A stretch of DNA of 64,000 nucleotides from an uncultured Psychrobacter sp. (GTDB taxonomy: Bacteria > Pseudomonadota > Gammaproteobacteria > Pseudomonadales > Moraxellaceae), in assembly GCF_947495825.1 (NCBI RefSeq), contig NZ_CANMAH010000004.1, forward strand, positions 124,001 through 188,000. The letters run 5' to 3'. Both the position numbers and the translations under genes were made by a program. This document shows, piece after piece, positions 21,696 through 30,487 of this stretch. The notes under the pieces were generated by a model that worked only from the letters and a program-made list of their open reading frames with translations, had not been told where the DNA came from and ran no database searches. Position 1 is the first letter of the stretch; each line of letters begins with the position of its first letter.

Positions 21696-22430
21696 CTATG
21701 CGACCTGCGGCAAGACAGCATTTTTCATACGTTTTTTGATAATCCGCTGTTTATTACGTAAGCGTCTATCGCCTTGATTGTCTTCATAGTACTTGGGATT
21801 GGTCAACATACTAATCAGCAATGCTGACTCATCACGATTCAGATTGGCAGCGGATTTATCAAAATAATGCTGCGCTGCGGCCTCGATACCATAAATACCG
21901 TTACCAAACTCTGCCACATTTAGATACGCGGTCAAAATACGCTGCTTGTCCCATAAGCTTTCCATCATAACAGTAATGATAGCCTCCTCACCTTTACGGA
22001 TATAAGAGCGATGTGACGTCAAAAACAAGTTCTTTGCCAGCTGCTGACTGATCGTTGAGCCGCCAGCGGACATCTTGCCTGTCTCTTCATTCTTTTTGCG
22101 TGCCGCCTCTATACCTTTGAGATCAAAACCATTGTGCTGACTAAATGTCGAATCTTCGCTGACAATTGCTGCTTGTTTGGCAGATTTGGCAATGTCGTCA
22201 TACTCTACCCAAGTTTGAGTAACTGTGCCGCCCATGAGTCGATGAGTTAGCATAAACATACTGTTATTGACCGGCTGCGTTTTCCAAATCAATAATAGCC
22301 CTGCGACCAAAACATGAAAAACCACGACCAACAACATGAACGCCAAAAATACTCGTTTGATAAATGTGCCAAAACTTGCCATGCGCGATATCCAAGTGAT
22401 TGAAAATATAAAAGGTAGCCGCTTATCCAA
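21696..22430 (-). CDS. mtgA: Monofunctional biosynthetic peptidoglycan transglycosylase
   Basis: MtgA polymerises lipid II into glycan strands at the inner membrane. After one N-terminal membrane segment the protein has the GT51 motifs: SEDSTFSQHNGFD with the catalytic Glu, the GGSTISQQLAKNLF motif, RKGEEAI, and LNVAEFGNGIYGIEAAAQ YF-like region. The longest frame starts at a TTG; the first ATG is at 22382, which gives 228 residues and starts just before the membrane segment, so I favour it although its ribosome site is weak. There is no transpeptidase domain, which separates it from class A penicillin-binding proteins. Confidence 0.92.
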   Translation of the reverse strand: MDKRLPFIFSITWISRMASFGTFIKRVFLAFMLLVVVFHVLVAGLLLIWKTQPVNNSMFMLTHRLMGGTVTQTWVEYDDIAKSAKQAAIVSEDSTFSQHNGFDLKGIEAARKKNEETGKMSAGGSTISQQLAKNLFLTSHRSYIRKGEEAIITVMMESLWDKQRILTAYLNVAEFGNGIYGIEAAAQHYFDKSAANLNRDESALLISMLTNPKYYEDNQGDRRLRNKQRIIKKRMKNAVLPQVA

Positions 22431-22601
22431 AAACAGCCCAAGCAGTTAACTCAAATAGCAGGTCATCTTACCTAATCTCACAATCGCTGTCATTATTTAC
22501 CCCACTTCTTTATCATGTAATGAGCTATAAACAGTATTCACTTTTTATTTAAGGGTTTAAGATAAGTACTTTATAACAAGCATAAAAATAAGAGAATAAA
22601 T

Positions 22602-22919
22602 ATGCATAATGGTAATAATATAAAAGCACTGCGCGCACGTATTATTGAAGCGAGCCCAAATCTTTGCAGCGCTGAAAGTTCTGATAAGTGGTGGCTACTC
22701 GGTACCTCTGGCTGCCATCTGTGTGAAATCGCTGAGCAACTTATGGTGCGCTTTCAAAGCGTACAACCTATTACCTACGAGAATGTCGATATTGCAGACT
22801 TTAATGAAGATCTGATGATGGAGTTTGCCACCACCATTCCCGTAATTCTGACGCCATCAAAACGATTAGACTATCCATTTTCAGTCATGGATTTACAGCA
22901 ACTGTTAGCTCACAACTAA
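22602..22919 (+). CDS. Glutaredoxin-like protein (DUF836 family)
   Basis: The 105-residue protein is a thioredoxin-fold protein: a first strand WWLLGTSGC leading into a CHLC active site near residues 38-41, a helix (EIAEQLMVRF), then YENVDIADFNEDLMMEF and the cis-Pro segment TIPVIL near residue 85. The GCHLC motif is typical of the DUF836 glutaredoxin-like family, whose substrates are unknown. It has no neighbours on its strand within 480 bases. The start ATG at 22602 is preceded by AGAGAA. Confidence 0.8.
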   Translation: MHNGNNIKALRARIIEASPNLCSAESSDKWWLLGTSGCHLCEIAEQLMVRFQSVQPITYENVDIADFNEDLMMEFATTIPVILTPSKRLDYPFSVMDLQQLLAHN

Positions 22920-23155
22920 CGGCACTTTGTTTTGATGTTATAGAGCTTTTAAATTTCTTATATTAGAATATCTACCGCTAATTTTAGCTAGTATGGTATT
23001 TCAATATTTGCTAGACTACTTTTATATTCTGTTTGGTAAATTGATTATACTAATGCTAATGATTTACTGATCAATAATCTCAAATCTCTAACCTTGCACT
23101 CTGTTAAATCATATACATACAATTCTCAGCGAAAGCACCTAAGAGCAACTATTAG

Positions 23156-23172
23156 GGCGTGTTTAACACGCC
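23156..23172. other. Short GC-rich hairpin
   Basis: GGCGTGT and ACACGCC form a 7-bp stem with a 3-nt loop about 235 bases after the glutaredoxin-like gene. It is followed by TTAATAAAT rather than a T-run, so termination is uncertain. Confidence 0.45.
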
Positions 23173-23218
23173 TTAATAAATATAGTTAGCTGAATGTAAA
23201 ACTGTTATGGATTTGAAC

Positions 23219-23288
23219 GCGCTACTGGTATAAATTTTACTTGCGTGCTGCGTTCCCAGAGGCTGCGCAAAATTCATCCCAGTAGCGC
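23219..23288. repeat. 70-bp palindromic intergenic element, copy A
   Basis: The ends GCGCTACTGG and CCAGTAGCGC are perfect inverted repeats, and the arms continue to 20 bases each with two mismatches. An inner stem pairs element positions 27-33 with 44-50, leaving a 10-nt loop and a 6-nt bulge. A second copy, 62 of 70 identical, lies in opposite orientation at 52116-52185. The differences are confined to loop, bulge or pairing-compatible changes. It lies in the lldP upstream spacer. No reading frame or target-site duplication is evident. Confidence 0.85.
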
Positions 23289-23368
23289 TATGACATTTTT
23301 AGAGTGTATCGACTATAGTAATAACTTAGTATGACTTTAAAACCAGTAAAAAATAAGCTGGTATACAC

Positions 23369-23406
23369 AACAATAAGGACTGTTAATAACAATAAGGACT
23401 GTTAAT
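23369..23406 (+). repeat. Tandem 19-bp duplication containing the lldP ribosome site
   Basis: The 19-mer AACAATAAGGACTGTTAAT occurs twice head to tail (23369-23387 and 23388-23406). The second copy places AAGGA nine bases before the lldP ATG; the first supplies a duplicate Shine-Dalgarno sequence 19 bases further upstream with no start codon of its own. Confidence 0.9.
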
Positions 23407-23407
23407 T

Positions 23408-25180
23408 ATGTACACTTTCTTAGCCTTAGCGCCAATTCTCGTTGTATTCATACTACTCATAGTTATGCGCCTGCCAGCTAAGATAGCTATGAGTATTGCC
23501 TATTTGGTGACAGCTCTGCTAGCCTTTTTCATTTGGCACGCTAGTGGTGCTCAGGTAGCGGCTGCTACTGTTAATGGGATTATTGTGGCACTTACTATTT
23601 TATTCATTGTATTCGCAGCTATTTTACTGCTGAATACGCTGAAAGAAAGCGGCGCTCTTATCGCCATACGTAAGGGCTTTATGGATATTTCACCTGATAG
23701 GCGCGTCCAAGCGATCATTGTGGCATGGTTGTTCTGCTCTTTAGTAGAAGGTTCATCAGGATTCGGAACACCATCTGCAGTGGGTGCTCCGCTGTTGTTG
23801 GCTTTAGGCTTTCCAGCGATGGCATCGGTCATGGTTATTCTTATCATTCAATCTACACCCGTATCATTCGGTGCAGTTGGTACGCCTCTACTACTTGGCG
23901 TTTGGTCTGGTATTACTGATAAACAAGATTTAGCACAGTCCATTGCCCCTACTACTGCCGAAAATTATTTATTACAGATTACAGCTAACGTAGGCCTTGT
24001 ACATGCGCTTATTGGGTTTTTGATACCTTTAGTTTTAAGTGCTTTTTTGACAAGGTTCTTTGGTGAAAAACGCTCCTTCATAGAAGGGCTTAAAGTATGG
24101 CCATTTGCCATTTTTGCAGGTCTTTGCTTTACTATTCCTTATTTTTTGGTTGCTAAATTTCTAGGGCCTGAGTTCCCTTCACTCATTGGCGGTTTCATTG
24201 GGTTGTTAATTGTACTTCCCGCTGCTAAGCGTGGTTTTTTGATGCCTAAAGATACTTTTGATTTTGCCCCGCGCGCAAAATGGGACAAAGACTGGCTGGG
24301 TACTTTAGACGAGGTAAAATATGATGATTCAGCAACCCCAAAGTTCTCTTTAATTCGTGCATTTTCGCCCTATTTCATTGTGATTGCCTTATTGGTCATA
24401 ACTCGAGTGATTGCACCACTCAAAGCTTTTCTGGTAGGGGATTTAACAACCATTAGCCTTACTAATCTTTTTGGTACAACAATCTCTAGTAAGATACAGC
24501 TCGCCTATTCTCCTGGTAGCATTCTAATTATTACTTCTTTATTATGTATTTTACTGTTCAAAATGAATAGCCAAGCGGTGAAGCGCAGTTGGAGTAACTC
24601 GGCAAAGACCATGGTTGCTGCCGCACCAGCTTTGCTATTCTCGGTGCCTATGGTACAAGTATTCATTAATTCAGGCTCAGCCGCTGAAGTCGCTACTGCG
24701 CTACCGGCTATGCCAATATTACTGGCTGAAAGTGCTGCCGATGCTTTTCAAAATGCGTGGCCGCTAGTGTCTCCATGGATTGGGGCAATGGGTGCTTTCA
24801 TCGCCGGTTCAAATACTATTAGCAATATGATGTTTGCATATTTTCAATGGTCAACAGCCAATCAGATCGGACTCAATAGTGACCTTGCAGCACAAGTAAT
24901 AGCCTTGCAAGCTGTGGGTGGTGCGGCTGGTAACATGATTTCGGTGCATAATGTGGTAGCTGCTTGCGCAGTAGTCGGCTTGGTGGATAAAGAAGGCTAT
25001 GTGATTCGCAAAACACTGCTAGCGATGATTTATTATGTCGTGCAAGCAGGTTTGATCGGTATGGCTATCATCTTCGGTCAAATATGGTGGTGGGCTTTAG
25101 CCGTTCTCTGGCCCATAACATTCTTTGGACTGATGTCTTTTTGTGGCAAATTTTCCCGTAGAAAACTGAATGGACGATAA
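23408..25180 (+). CDS. lldP: L-lactate permease
   Basis: LldP imports L-lactate (and often D-lactate and glycolate) with protons across the inner membrane. The 590-residue hydrophobic protein has about 14 predicted membrane segments and LctP-family segments such as LVEGSSGFGTPSAVGAPLLL, SAADAFQNAWPLVSPWIGAMG, AFIAGSNTISNMMF and GGAAGNMISVHNVVAAC. The gene is followed after 91 bases by an L-lactate dehydrogenase gene, the usual lld pair. No lldR regulator is adjacent. The start is preceded by a duplicated ribosome-site segment. Confidence 0.95.
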   Translation: MYTFLALAPILVVFILLIVMRLPAKIAMSIAYLVTALLAFFIWHASGAQVAAATVNGIIVALTILFIVFAAILLLNTLKESGALIAIRKGFMDISPDRRVQAIIVAWLFCSLVEGSSGFGTPSAVGAPLLLALGFPAMASVMVILIIQSTPVSFGAVGTPLLLGVWSGITDKQDLAQSIAPTTAENYLLQITANVGLVHALIGFLIPLVLSAFLTRFFGEKRSFIEGLKVWPFAIFAGLCFTIPYFLVAKFLGPEFPSLIGGFIGLLIVLPAAKRGFLMPKDTFDFAPRAKWDKDWLGTLDEVKYDDSATPKFSLIRAFSPYFIVIALLVITRVIAPLKAFLVGDLTTISLTNLFGTTISSKIQLAYSPGSILIITSLLCILLFKMNSQAVKRSWSNSAKTMVAAAPALLFSVPMVQVFINSGSAAEVATALPAMPILLAESAADAFQNAWPLVSPWIGAMGAFIAGSNTISNMMFAYFQWSTANQIGLNSDLAAQVIALQAVGGAAGNMISVHNVVAACAVVGLVDKEGYVIRKTLLAMIYYVVQAGLIGMAIIFGQIWWWALAVLWPITFFGLMSFCGKFSRRKLNGR

Positions 25181-25271
25181 TCAGGCAAGCTGATGCTATT
25201 AAACTAGATCTAGTAGCGTTAGGTTAAGGTTGTCTTCTAGTTAAAACATAACAGCAATAAGAGATAAACCT

Positions 25272-26480
25272 ATGAAAGACTTAACTAAAATCACCGAAAT
25301 CGAAGATCTGCGCCGCGTTGCTGAGCGTAAAGTGCCGCGTATGTTTTATGATTATGTCGATTCAGGCTCGTGGACGCAAACCACCTATCGGAATAACGAA
25401 ACCGATTTTGATCGTATTAAGCTGCGTCAACGCGTACTCGTCGATATGGAAAATCGCTCACTGGCAACCACAATGATCGGTGAGCCAGTCAAGATGCCTG
25501 TCGCCATCGCGCCTACTGGCTTTACTGGCATGATGTGGGCGGATGGTGAGATTCATGCTGCGCGCGCCGCTGAGAAGTTTGGCGTGCCGTTTTCGTTGTC
25601 GACCATGAGTATTTGCTCAATAGAAGATGTCGCACAGAATACTAATGCGCCGTTTTGGTTTCAGCTGTATGTGATGCGTGATCAAGAGTTTATGGCCAAT
25701 TTGATACGACGCGCAAAAGACGCCAACTGCTCAGCGCTGATATTAACCGCCGATCTACAAGTGCTCGGCCAGCGTCATAAAGATATCAAAAACGGTCTTT
25801 CTGCACCGCCGAAGCCTACGTTAGCTAATATACTTAATCTGATGACAAAGCCTGAATGGTGCTTAAATATGCTCGGCACCAAAAGACGAACCTTTGGCAA
25901 TATCGTTGGTCATGCACAAAATGTTGAGGATCTGTCATCACTCTCTGCTTGGACGGCAGAGCAATTCGATCCAGGACTGAGCTGGGATGATGTGGCGCGT
26001 ATCAAGGATCAGTGGGGCGGCAAGCTAATTATCAAAGGCATCATGGAGCCTGAAGATGCAATATTAGCCGCGCGTAGTGGCGCTGATGCTCTAGTCGTCT
26101 CTAACCATGGCGGTCGTCAGCTCGATGGCGCACCCTCTTCTATCGCCGCGCTAAGCGATATCGTGCAAGCGGTGAAAGCTGAGAATAGCCAGATTGAGAT
26201 TTGGCTCGATAGCGGTATCAGATCAGGGCAAGATGTGCTTAAAGCAATAGCATTAGGCGCAAATGGTACGATGATTGGACGTGCGTTTCTGTATGGACTG
26301 GGCGCTTATGGTGAAGACGGCGTGCGCCGCGCATTGGAGCTAATCTACAAAGAGTGCGATATTAGCATGGCGTTTTGTGGTCATACTGATATCAATAAAG
26401 TCACTGACGACATCTTAGTCAATGGTACTTATGAGCAGCTCAAATCCGCTTTACCTTATCTTGCGCCGATGCGCTGGTAG
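25272..26480 (+). CDS. lldD: L-lactate dehydrogenase (FMN, quinone-dependent)
   Basis: LldD oxidises L-lactate to pyruvate at the inner membrane and passes electrons to quinone. The 402-residue protein is a FMN alpha-hydroxy-acid oxidase TIM barrel: YDYVDSGSWTQTTYR at the start, MPVAIAPTGFTGMMW, the substrate-binding QLYVMRD, LTADLQVLGQRHKD, KGIMEPEDA with the FMN-binding Lys, and the catalytic His in SNHGGRQLDGAPS. The distance to lldP and the same strand suggest one operon. By eye this gene is richer in G and C than parts of lldP, which may mean different histories; this was not computed systematically. Confidence 0.95.
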   Translation: MKDLTKITEIEDLRRVAERKVPRMFYDYVDSGSWTQTTYRNNETDFDRIKLRQRVLVDMENRSLATTMIGEPVKMPVAIAPTGFTGMMWADGEIHAARAAEKFGVPFSLSTMSICSIEDVAQNTNAPFWFQLYVMRDQEFMANLIRRAKDANCSALILTADLQVLGQRHKDIKNGLSAPPKPTLANILNLMTKPEWCLNMLGTKRRTFGNIVGHAQNVEDLSSLSAWTAEQFDPGLSWDDVARIKDQWGGKLIIKGIMEPEDAILAARSGADALVVSNHGGRQLDGAPSSIAALSDIVQAVKAENSQIEIWLDSGIRSGQDVLKAIALGANGTMIGRAFLYGLGAYGEDGVRRALELIYKECDISMAFCGHTDINKVTDDILVNGTYEQLKSALPYLAPMRW

Positions 26481-26643
26481 TATTATCTTGTAGGTTCAAA
26501 GCTATATTAAGCTCAAAGCTATACAAAGCTTAGCTTAAACTCTTGAGTATTTAAGATGGCTATATACATACGGATTGTTTGTTGTAGCCGCGCAAACCTT
26601 TATACTGCTACTCTTTAATTACTGTTAATAAATAACGGCATTT

Positions 26644-27549
26644 ATGACTATTAAGCAGCTATTCGCCACCGCGCCTATCACCACTGTATTACTTATCAGT
26701 TTTATTGGGCTATTTATCATACAACTGCTCACAGGTGTCGATGCCAATGACCCTTCTACTGAGCAGTTATTGAATTGGGGCGCAAACGCTCTACCCTATA
26801 CCATGGGCGAGGACCCTTGGCGCTTAATTACTAGCGGCTTTTTGCATATTGGCTTGATGCATTTATTATTTAATAGCTTTGCGATGTATTTTTTTGGTCA
26901 AATCGCTGAGCCGATGTTTGGCTCTGCCAAGTTTTTGGCGCTATTTTTGCTTTCGGCAATCGGTGGTAATTTACTCAATAATTACGTGACATGGCAAGGT
27001 ATCTTGGATGGAACAGGACAACCTGGGCTATCAGCTGGCGCCTCTGGGGGTATCATGGGTATCGGCGCTGCGCTCTTGATAGCCGCACTATTTAAAATAT
27101 CTGTTAACGGCATGGTACTCAATTTAAGAAGCCTGATATTTATTATGGGCATCAATCTTGTATATGGTTTTGCTGTACCGGGAATCGATAACGCCGGTCA
27201 CATTGGTGGGGCTATTACTGGACTGCTTATCGCCTTTGGGTTTGCGCTTGCCCATCGTCAACGTATGACTTCATCAGTGGCACCGATGACACATTTTCAT
27301 ACTTACGATATGCCTGAGTATGGCGATGCCCATGATGCAAATACTGTCTATCCTACTACCGATGAACCCATAAATACTACTAACAGTCATGAACCCTTTG
27401 GCTCTATCTCGCTAGAGACACCCACTAAACCTGCAATGATATGGGAGCTACTTCCATGGCTTGTAATGCTACTGATTAGCATTGGTTTTGTGTGGTGGTG
27501 GCAGGATATTCACCAGCAAATATTACAAGTGCTAAAAACCATTGAGTAA
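26644..27549 (+). CDS. Rhomboid family intramembrane serine protease
   Basis: Rhomboid proteases cleave membrane proteins inside the bilayer. The 301-residue protein has six core membrane segments and the catalytic signature: HxxxN at H73-N77 (MHLLFNS), the nucleophile Ser134 in GASGGIMG, and His186 in NAGHIGG. The C-terminal part carries an acidic, Thr-rich linker (about residues 220-270) and one more membrane segment near the end, a 6+1 topology. The start at 26644 is close to a short ACGGCATTT leader, which is a poor ribosome site. Natural substrates are unknown. It is probably monocistronic. Confidence 0.92.
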   Translation: MTIKQLFATAPITTVLLISFIGLFIIQLLTGVDANDPSTEQLLNWGANALPYTMGEDPWRLITSGFLHIGLMHLLFNSFAMYFFGQIAEPMFGSAKFLALFLLSAIGGNLLNNYVTWQGILDGTGQPGLSAGASGGIMGIGAALLIAALFKISVNGMVLNLRSLIFIMGINLVYGFAVPGIDNAGHIGGAITGLLIAFGFALAHRQRMTSSVAPMTHFHTYDMPEYGDAHDANTVYPTTDEPINTTNSHEPFGSISLETPTKPAMIWELLPWLVMLLISIGFVWWWQDIHQQILQVLKTIE

Positions 27550-27663
27550 ACCCTCATACTTATTTATTATTGCTAGATAGCTTATAAAAGCAGCAGGTTA
27601 GTATAGTTTGCCCTACTCGCTTTTTTCTGTCCGATCATTTTCACTCACTGATGAGATTCAATT

Positions 27664-28473
27664 ATGTTCAAAATTGCAGCACTTTCTAATAACACTAAGC
27701 AAGTTTTGCTTAGTACTTTAACAGCTACTGCATTACTTAGTGTGGCTAGCTTGTCCAGTGCGGCTCCTTTTAAGAATCTACCTGCCGATCAAGACGCAGA
27801 ACTAAGCGTTGGGGTCAATGTCATGGCTTTAAAATCAGCTTATGACTTGGACGACAATACCGAAGTGCGTGTATTGCCAGGGGTTTTTTATGATAACAAT
27901 AAGATTTATGCGCGCGGTGCTCAAGCTGGTGCATATATCATCAATGATGGGACCAATCAGCTATCGGCTTATGCACAGCTGGCAGGTATGGAGTTTGACC
28001 CTGATGATGCCAATGGTGCGCTTCAAGGTCTTGATAAACGTAAAGCCTCAGCCGCTGCGGGTCTGACTTATCTACGCCGCACTCCTATCGGTGGCCTACG
28101 TGGACAAATCGCCACTGACGTCTTAGATCGTAGTGATGGTACATTTGGCCGCCTAACTTACCTTGCTAAATACCGCAAAGATAAACTGACGGTCTATCCA
28201 AGTATCGGTATTGAGTGGAATAACGAAGACTATAATGAATATTATTATGGTGTCAGTGATGAAGAATCAGCACGTACTGGAGTTGACTCATACTCACCTG
28301 ATTCAAGCTTCAACCCCTACATCAATATCAGTGCCAATTATGACTTTAATGAGCGCTGGGCAGGCTTTGCCAATCAAAGCTTAAGCTATCTATCGGATGA
28401 GCAATACGACAGCCCAATGGTTGACTCGCGCACTGAGTCCCGTACGACGCTTGGTTTGCTTTATAAGTTTTAG
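27664..28473 (+). CDS. MipA/OmpV family outer-membrane protein
   Basis: The 269-residue protein has a signal peptide (cleavage near LSSA-APFKN) and alternating beta strands ending in Phe (TTLGLLYKF), which indicates an outer-membrane barrel. The MipA/OmpV pattern is clear in the second half: YYYGVSDEESAR, a GV.SYSPDSS segment, NPYINISANYDFNERW and LSDEQYDSPMVDS. Family members scaffold peptidoglycan enzymes (MipA) or respond to salt (OmpV); the role here cannot be settled. It has its own intrinsic terminator. The start sits in GAGATTCAATT ATG, with GAG at usable spacing. Confidence 0.86.
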   Translation: MFKIAALSNNTKQVLLSTLTATALLSVASLSSAAPFKNLPADQDAELSVGVNVMALKSAYDLDDNTEVRVLPGVFYDNNKIYARGAQAGAYIINDGTNQLSAYAQLAGMEFDPDDANGALQGLDKRKASAAAGLTYLRRTPIGGLRGQIATDVLDRSDGTFGRLTYLAKYRKDKLTVYPSIGIEWNNEDYNEYYYGVSDEESARTGVDSYSPDSSFNPYINISANYDFNERWAGFANQSLSYLSDEQYDSPMVDSRTESRTTLGLLYKF

Positions 28474-28512
28474 AATTTTGTTTTAAAATATAAGTTACGA
28501 TATTTGGCGTAG

Positions 28513-28536
28513 GCTGGGCTTTTAGCCCAGCTTTTT
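28513..28536 (+). terminator. Intrinsic terminator of the mipA-like gene
   Basis: GCTGGGCT pairs with AGCCCAGC across a TTT loop and is followed by TTTTT. It begins 40 bases after the stop codon. Confidence 0.92.
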
Positions 28537-28612
28537 GTTGTAACTTATTCATTCATTGGCACAAAGTATTGGCTCTACAGTTTGAACGAATTTCAACGCT
28601 TTATCTATAGGG

Positions 28613-29482
28613 ATGTCTTGTATGATCCGCTCTACCCTTTGGATGATTGGTGCGCTTACTTCGTTTTGTTTGATGGCTATTGGTGCTCGTGAGCTTAATA
28701 GTGAAATCGGTGTTTTCCAGATTTTATTTTCCCGCAGTATAGTTGGCCTATTGGTGTTGTTACCAATCATATTGTTATTGAAGAAGGCGCGTTTTTCATT
28801 TTCCAAACGTATCAAACTACACCTAATAAGGAATCTATTTCATTTCGCGGGGCAATACGGCTGGTTTTTAGGCATAGGACTACTACCCCTAGCGACCGTT
28901 TTCGCTATTGAATTTACTGTCCCCTTTTGGACGATAATCATCTCGTATCTCTTTTTAAAAGAGTCTATAACGGTAAAAAAAGTTATTGCCGTACTATTAG
29001 GCATTCTTGGGATAATAGTCATCGTTCAACCTAGCTTAGATGTTGCTCACTATGCGTCACTAATCGTGTTGGGTGCAGCCATCTGTTATGCTTTTTCTCA
29101 TGTGGCTACAAAATCGTTATCTAATACAGATAACCCAATCACGATTATTTTTATGATGTGTTTGATACAAGCGCCTTTGGGATTGCTTTTATTTATAGAC
29201 GGGTGGGCAACGCCAGTAGGTATTCAGTGGCTATGGCTTATAGTTATAGGTGTAACAGCGCTATCGGCACATTATTGTATGACCAAAGCCATGCAGTACG
29301 CAGAGGTGACATTCGTCGTGACTATGGATTTGTTTAGATTACCCCTCATATCCATTATTGGTGTGCTTTTATATTCTGAAAGTTTTACCGTTGCCTTATT
29401 GATAGGCATCTTACTTATTGTCGCTGGTAATTCGTTAAATATCTATTCTAGAAGAATAGATAAAGACGAAATTCCTCATTAA
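28613..29482 (+). CDS. EamA/DMT family transporter
   Basis: The 289-residue protein is a drug/metabolite transporter superfamily member with about ten membrane segments arranged as two EamA repeats. Family features include the FQILFSRSIVGLLVLLP start of the first repeat, FTVPFWTIIISYLFLKE near residues 100-116 and the second-repeat VTMDLFRLPLISIIGVLLYS. The substrate cannot be read from the sequence. Two ATGs (28613 and 28622) are possible starts; TATAGGG precedes the first. It is more AT-rich than its neighbours by eye. Confidence 0.85.
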   Translation: MSCMIRSTLWMIGALTSFCLMAIGARELNSEIGVFQILFSRSIVGLLVLLPIILLLKKARFSFSKRIKLHLIRNLFHFAGQYGWFLGIGLLPLATVFAIEFTVPFWTIIISYLFLKESITVKKVIAVLLGILGIIVIVQPSLDVAHYASLIVLGAAICYAFSHVATKSLSNTDNPITIIFMMCLIQAPLGLLLFIDGWATPVGIQWLWLIVIGVTALSAHYCMTKAMQYAEVTFVVTMDLFRLPLISIIGVLLYSESFTVALLIGILLIVAGNSLNIYSRRIDKDEIPH

Positions 29483-29513
29483 TATATTAGACCATATCAT
29501 CTTAAAGTTAACC

Positions 29514-29541
29514 CTTGAAATTATATAGCCTACCTTTATAT
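29514..29541 (+). promoter_or_regulatory. Putative heat-shock (sigma-32) promoter of the hsp20 gene
   Basis: CTTGAAA is an exact match to the sigma-32 -35 core. A weaker -10-like CTTTATAT follows after 13 bases. Position, about 75 bases upstream of a small heat-shock protein gene, supports the call; the -10 element departs from CCCCAT-T. Confidence 0.5.
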
Positions 29542-29590
29542 ATATAGTAGGTTAGTTACACAGTAAACAATCAATGATAAGGAGACTGTT

Positions 29591-30019
29591 ATGAGTAAAC
29601 TTGTTACACGCAATTCAATCTTTGACAACTTCTTTGATGAGATGGCACCTAGCTTTGTGATGCGTCCGCTGCATGGTGAAGCGCTCCCTAATGCTAGCCA
29701 AATCAAGATTGATGTCAGTGAAAAAGATGATGCGTTCCATGTAAACGCTGAGATACCTGGCGTTGCTAAAGAAGATATCGACCTGTCTATTACCGGAGAT
29801 ATAGTTTCGATCAGCGCTGAGATTGCGCAGCACGATGAGCAAAAAGACGGCGACAAGATACTACGCAGCGAGCGCTACTTTGGCTCAGTATCGCGTAGTT
29901 TCCAATTGCCATCCAAAGTAAAGGTTGATGCAGCAGAAGCCTCTTATGAAAACGGCATACTAAAACTGGTACTACCAAAAGAGACCAGCTCAGAGCGCAA
30001 AAAGCTTGAAATTAAATAA
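29591..30019 (+). CDS. Small heat-shock protein, Hsp20 family
   Basis: Hsp20 proteins are ATP-independent chaperones that bind unfolding proteins. The 142-residue protein has a short N-terminal arm (FFDEMAPSFVM), an alpha-crystallin domain from about residue 33 to 132 (FHVNAEIPGVAKEDIDLSI, ERYFGSVSRSFQLP, and the closing YENGILKLVLPK) and a short tail ending in LEIK, an IxI-like anchor. The ribosome site AAGGAG is strong. A sigma-32-like -35 box lies upstream and an intrinsic terminator follows, so it is a single-gene heat-shock unit. Confidence 0.93.
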   Translation: MSKLVTRNSIFDNFFDEMAPSFVMRPLHGEALPNASQIKIDVSEKDDAFHVNAEIPGVAKEDIDLSITGDIVSISAEIAQHDEQKDGDKILRSERYFGSVSRSFQLPSKVKVDAAEASYENGILKLVLPKETSSERKKLEIK

Positions 30020-30056
30020 AGCCAGATAAGCTTTAATAAGAAGGCTAGTTAATCAA

Positions 30057-30087
30057 AAGGCACATGAATCATCATGTGCCTTTTTTT
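30057..30087 (+). terminator. Intrinsic terminator of the hsp20 gene
   Basis: GGCACATG pairs with CATGTGCC across a 6-nt loop, then seven T. It lies about 40 bases after the stop codon. Confidence 0.93.
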
Positions 30088-30353
30088 ATAGAAACGAGAC
30101 TTTGTAATTTAGATTTTGTCATAAATGTATCAAACTGCCATAACTAGCCTTTAAGCTTAACGATAGAGGCGACATCACAGCCTTTATAGAGTATCTCGCT
30201 CTTAGCGTTTTAGATATTGGAAGACTTATGATAATTATTTAAACGCAAAGGCCCTATCATGATACTAAAGTTTTCTTCGTCACCAAACACGGTACCGACA
30301 TTGTCAGAACGACCTAAGTTAATTGGTAAAAATCTTTTTTTACCATTAATAAA
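30088..30353. other. Intergenic region between hsp20 and peroxiredoxin terminators
   Basis: This spacer contains a 9-bp inverted repeat TGGTAAAAA / TTTTTACCA around 30324-30344 that overlaps no gene. A plus-strand frame of 65 codons starts at 30259 but runs through the peroxiredoxin terminator and has no ribosome site, so it is not called. Otherwise nothing is evident. Confidence 0.4.
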
Positions 30354-30404
30354 CAAAAAAAGACCTTGCCCACCCATTTATAGAGGATGGCAAGGTTTTT
30401 TTTA
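30354..30404. terminator. Bidirectional intrinsic terminator downstream of the peroxiredoxin gene
   Basis: ACCTTGCC pairs with GGCAAGGT across 18 nt, with an A-run on the left and a T-run on the right, so it can work on both strands. On the minus strand it ends the peroxiredoxin transcript. Its left arm resembles that of the fumC terminator at 31147-31181. Confidence 0.85.
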
Positions 30405-30487
30405 TTCAAATACTTTCTTTTGTTCGAATACACTCGGTGGGTTACGCTATTGCTAACTCAACCTACTAACTGAATGTTCAACAGAAA

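Noticed and set aside
22382..22430. The TTG-initiated longer start of mtgA
   Set aside because: It would put a 16-residue extension before the membrane segment, and a TTG start is rare; the ATG at 22382 is preferred, though its ribosome site is also weak.
30259..30456. A 65-codon plus-strand frame after hsp20
   Set aside because: It reads through the bidirectional terminator of the peroxiredoxin gene and has no ribosome site or recognisable composition.
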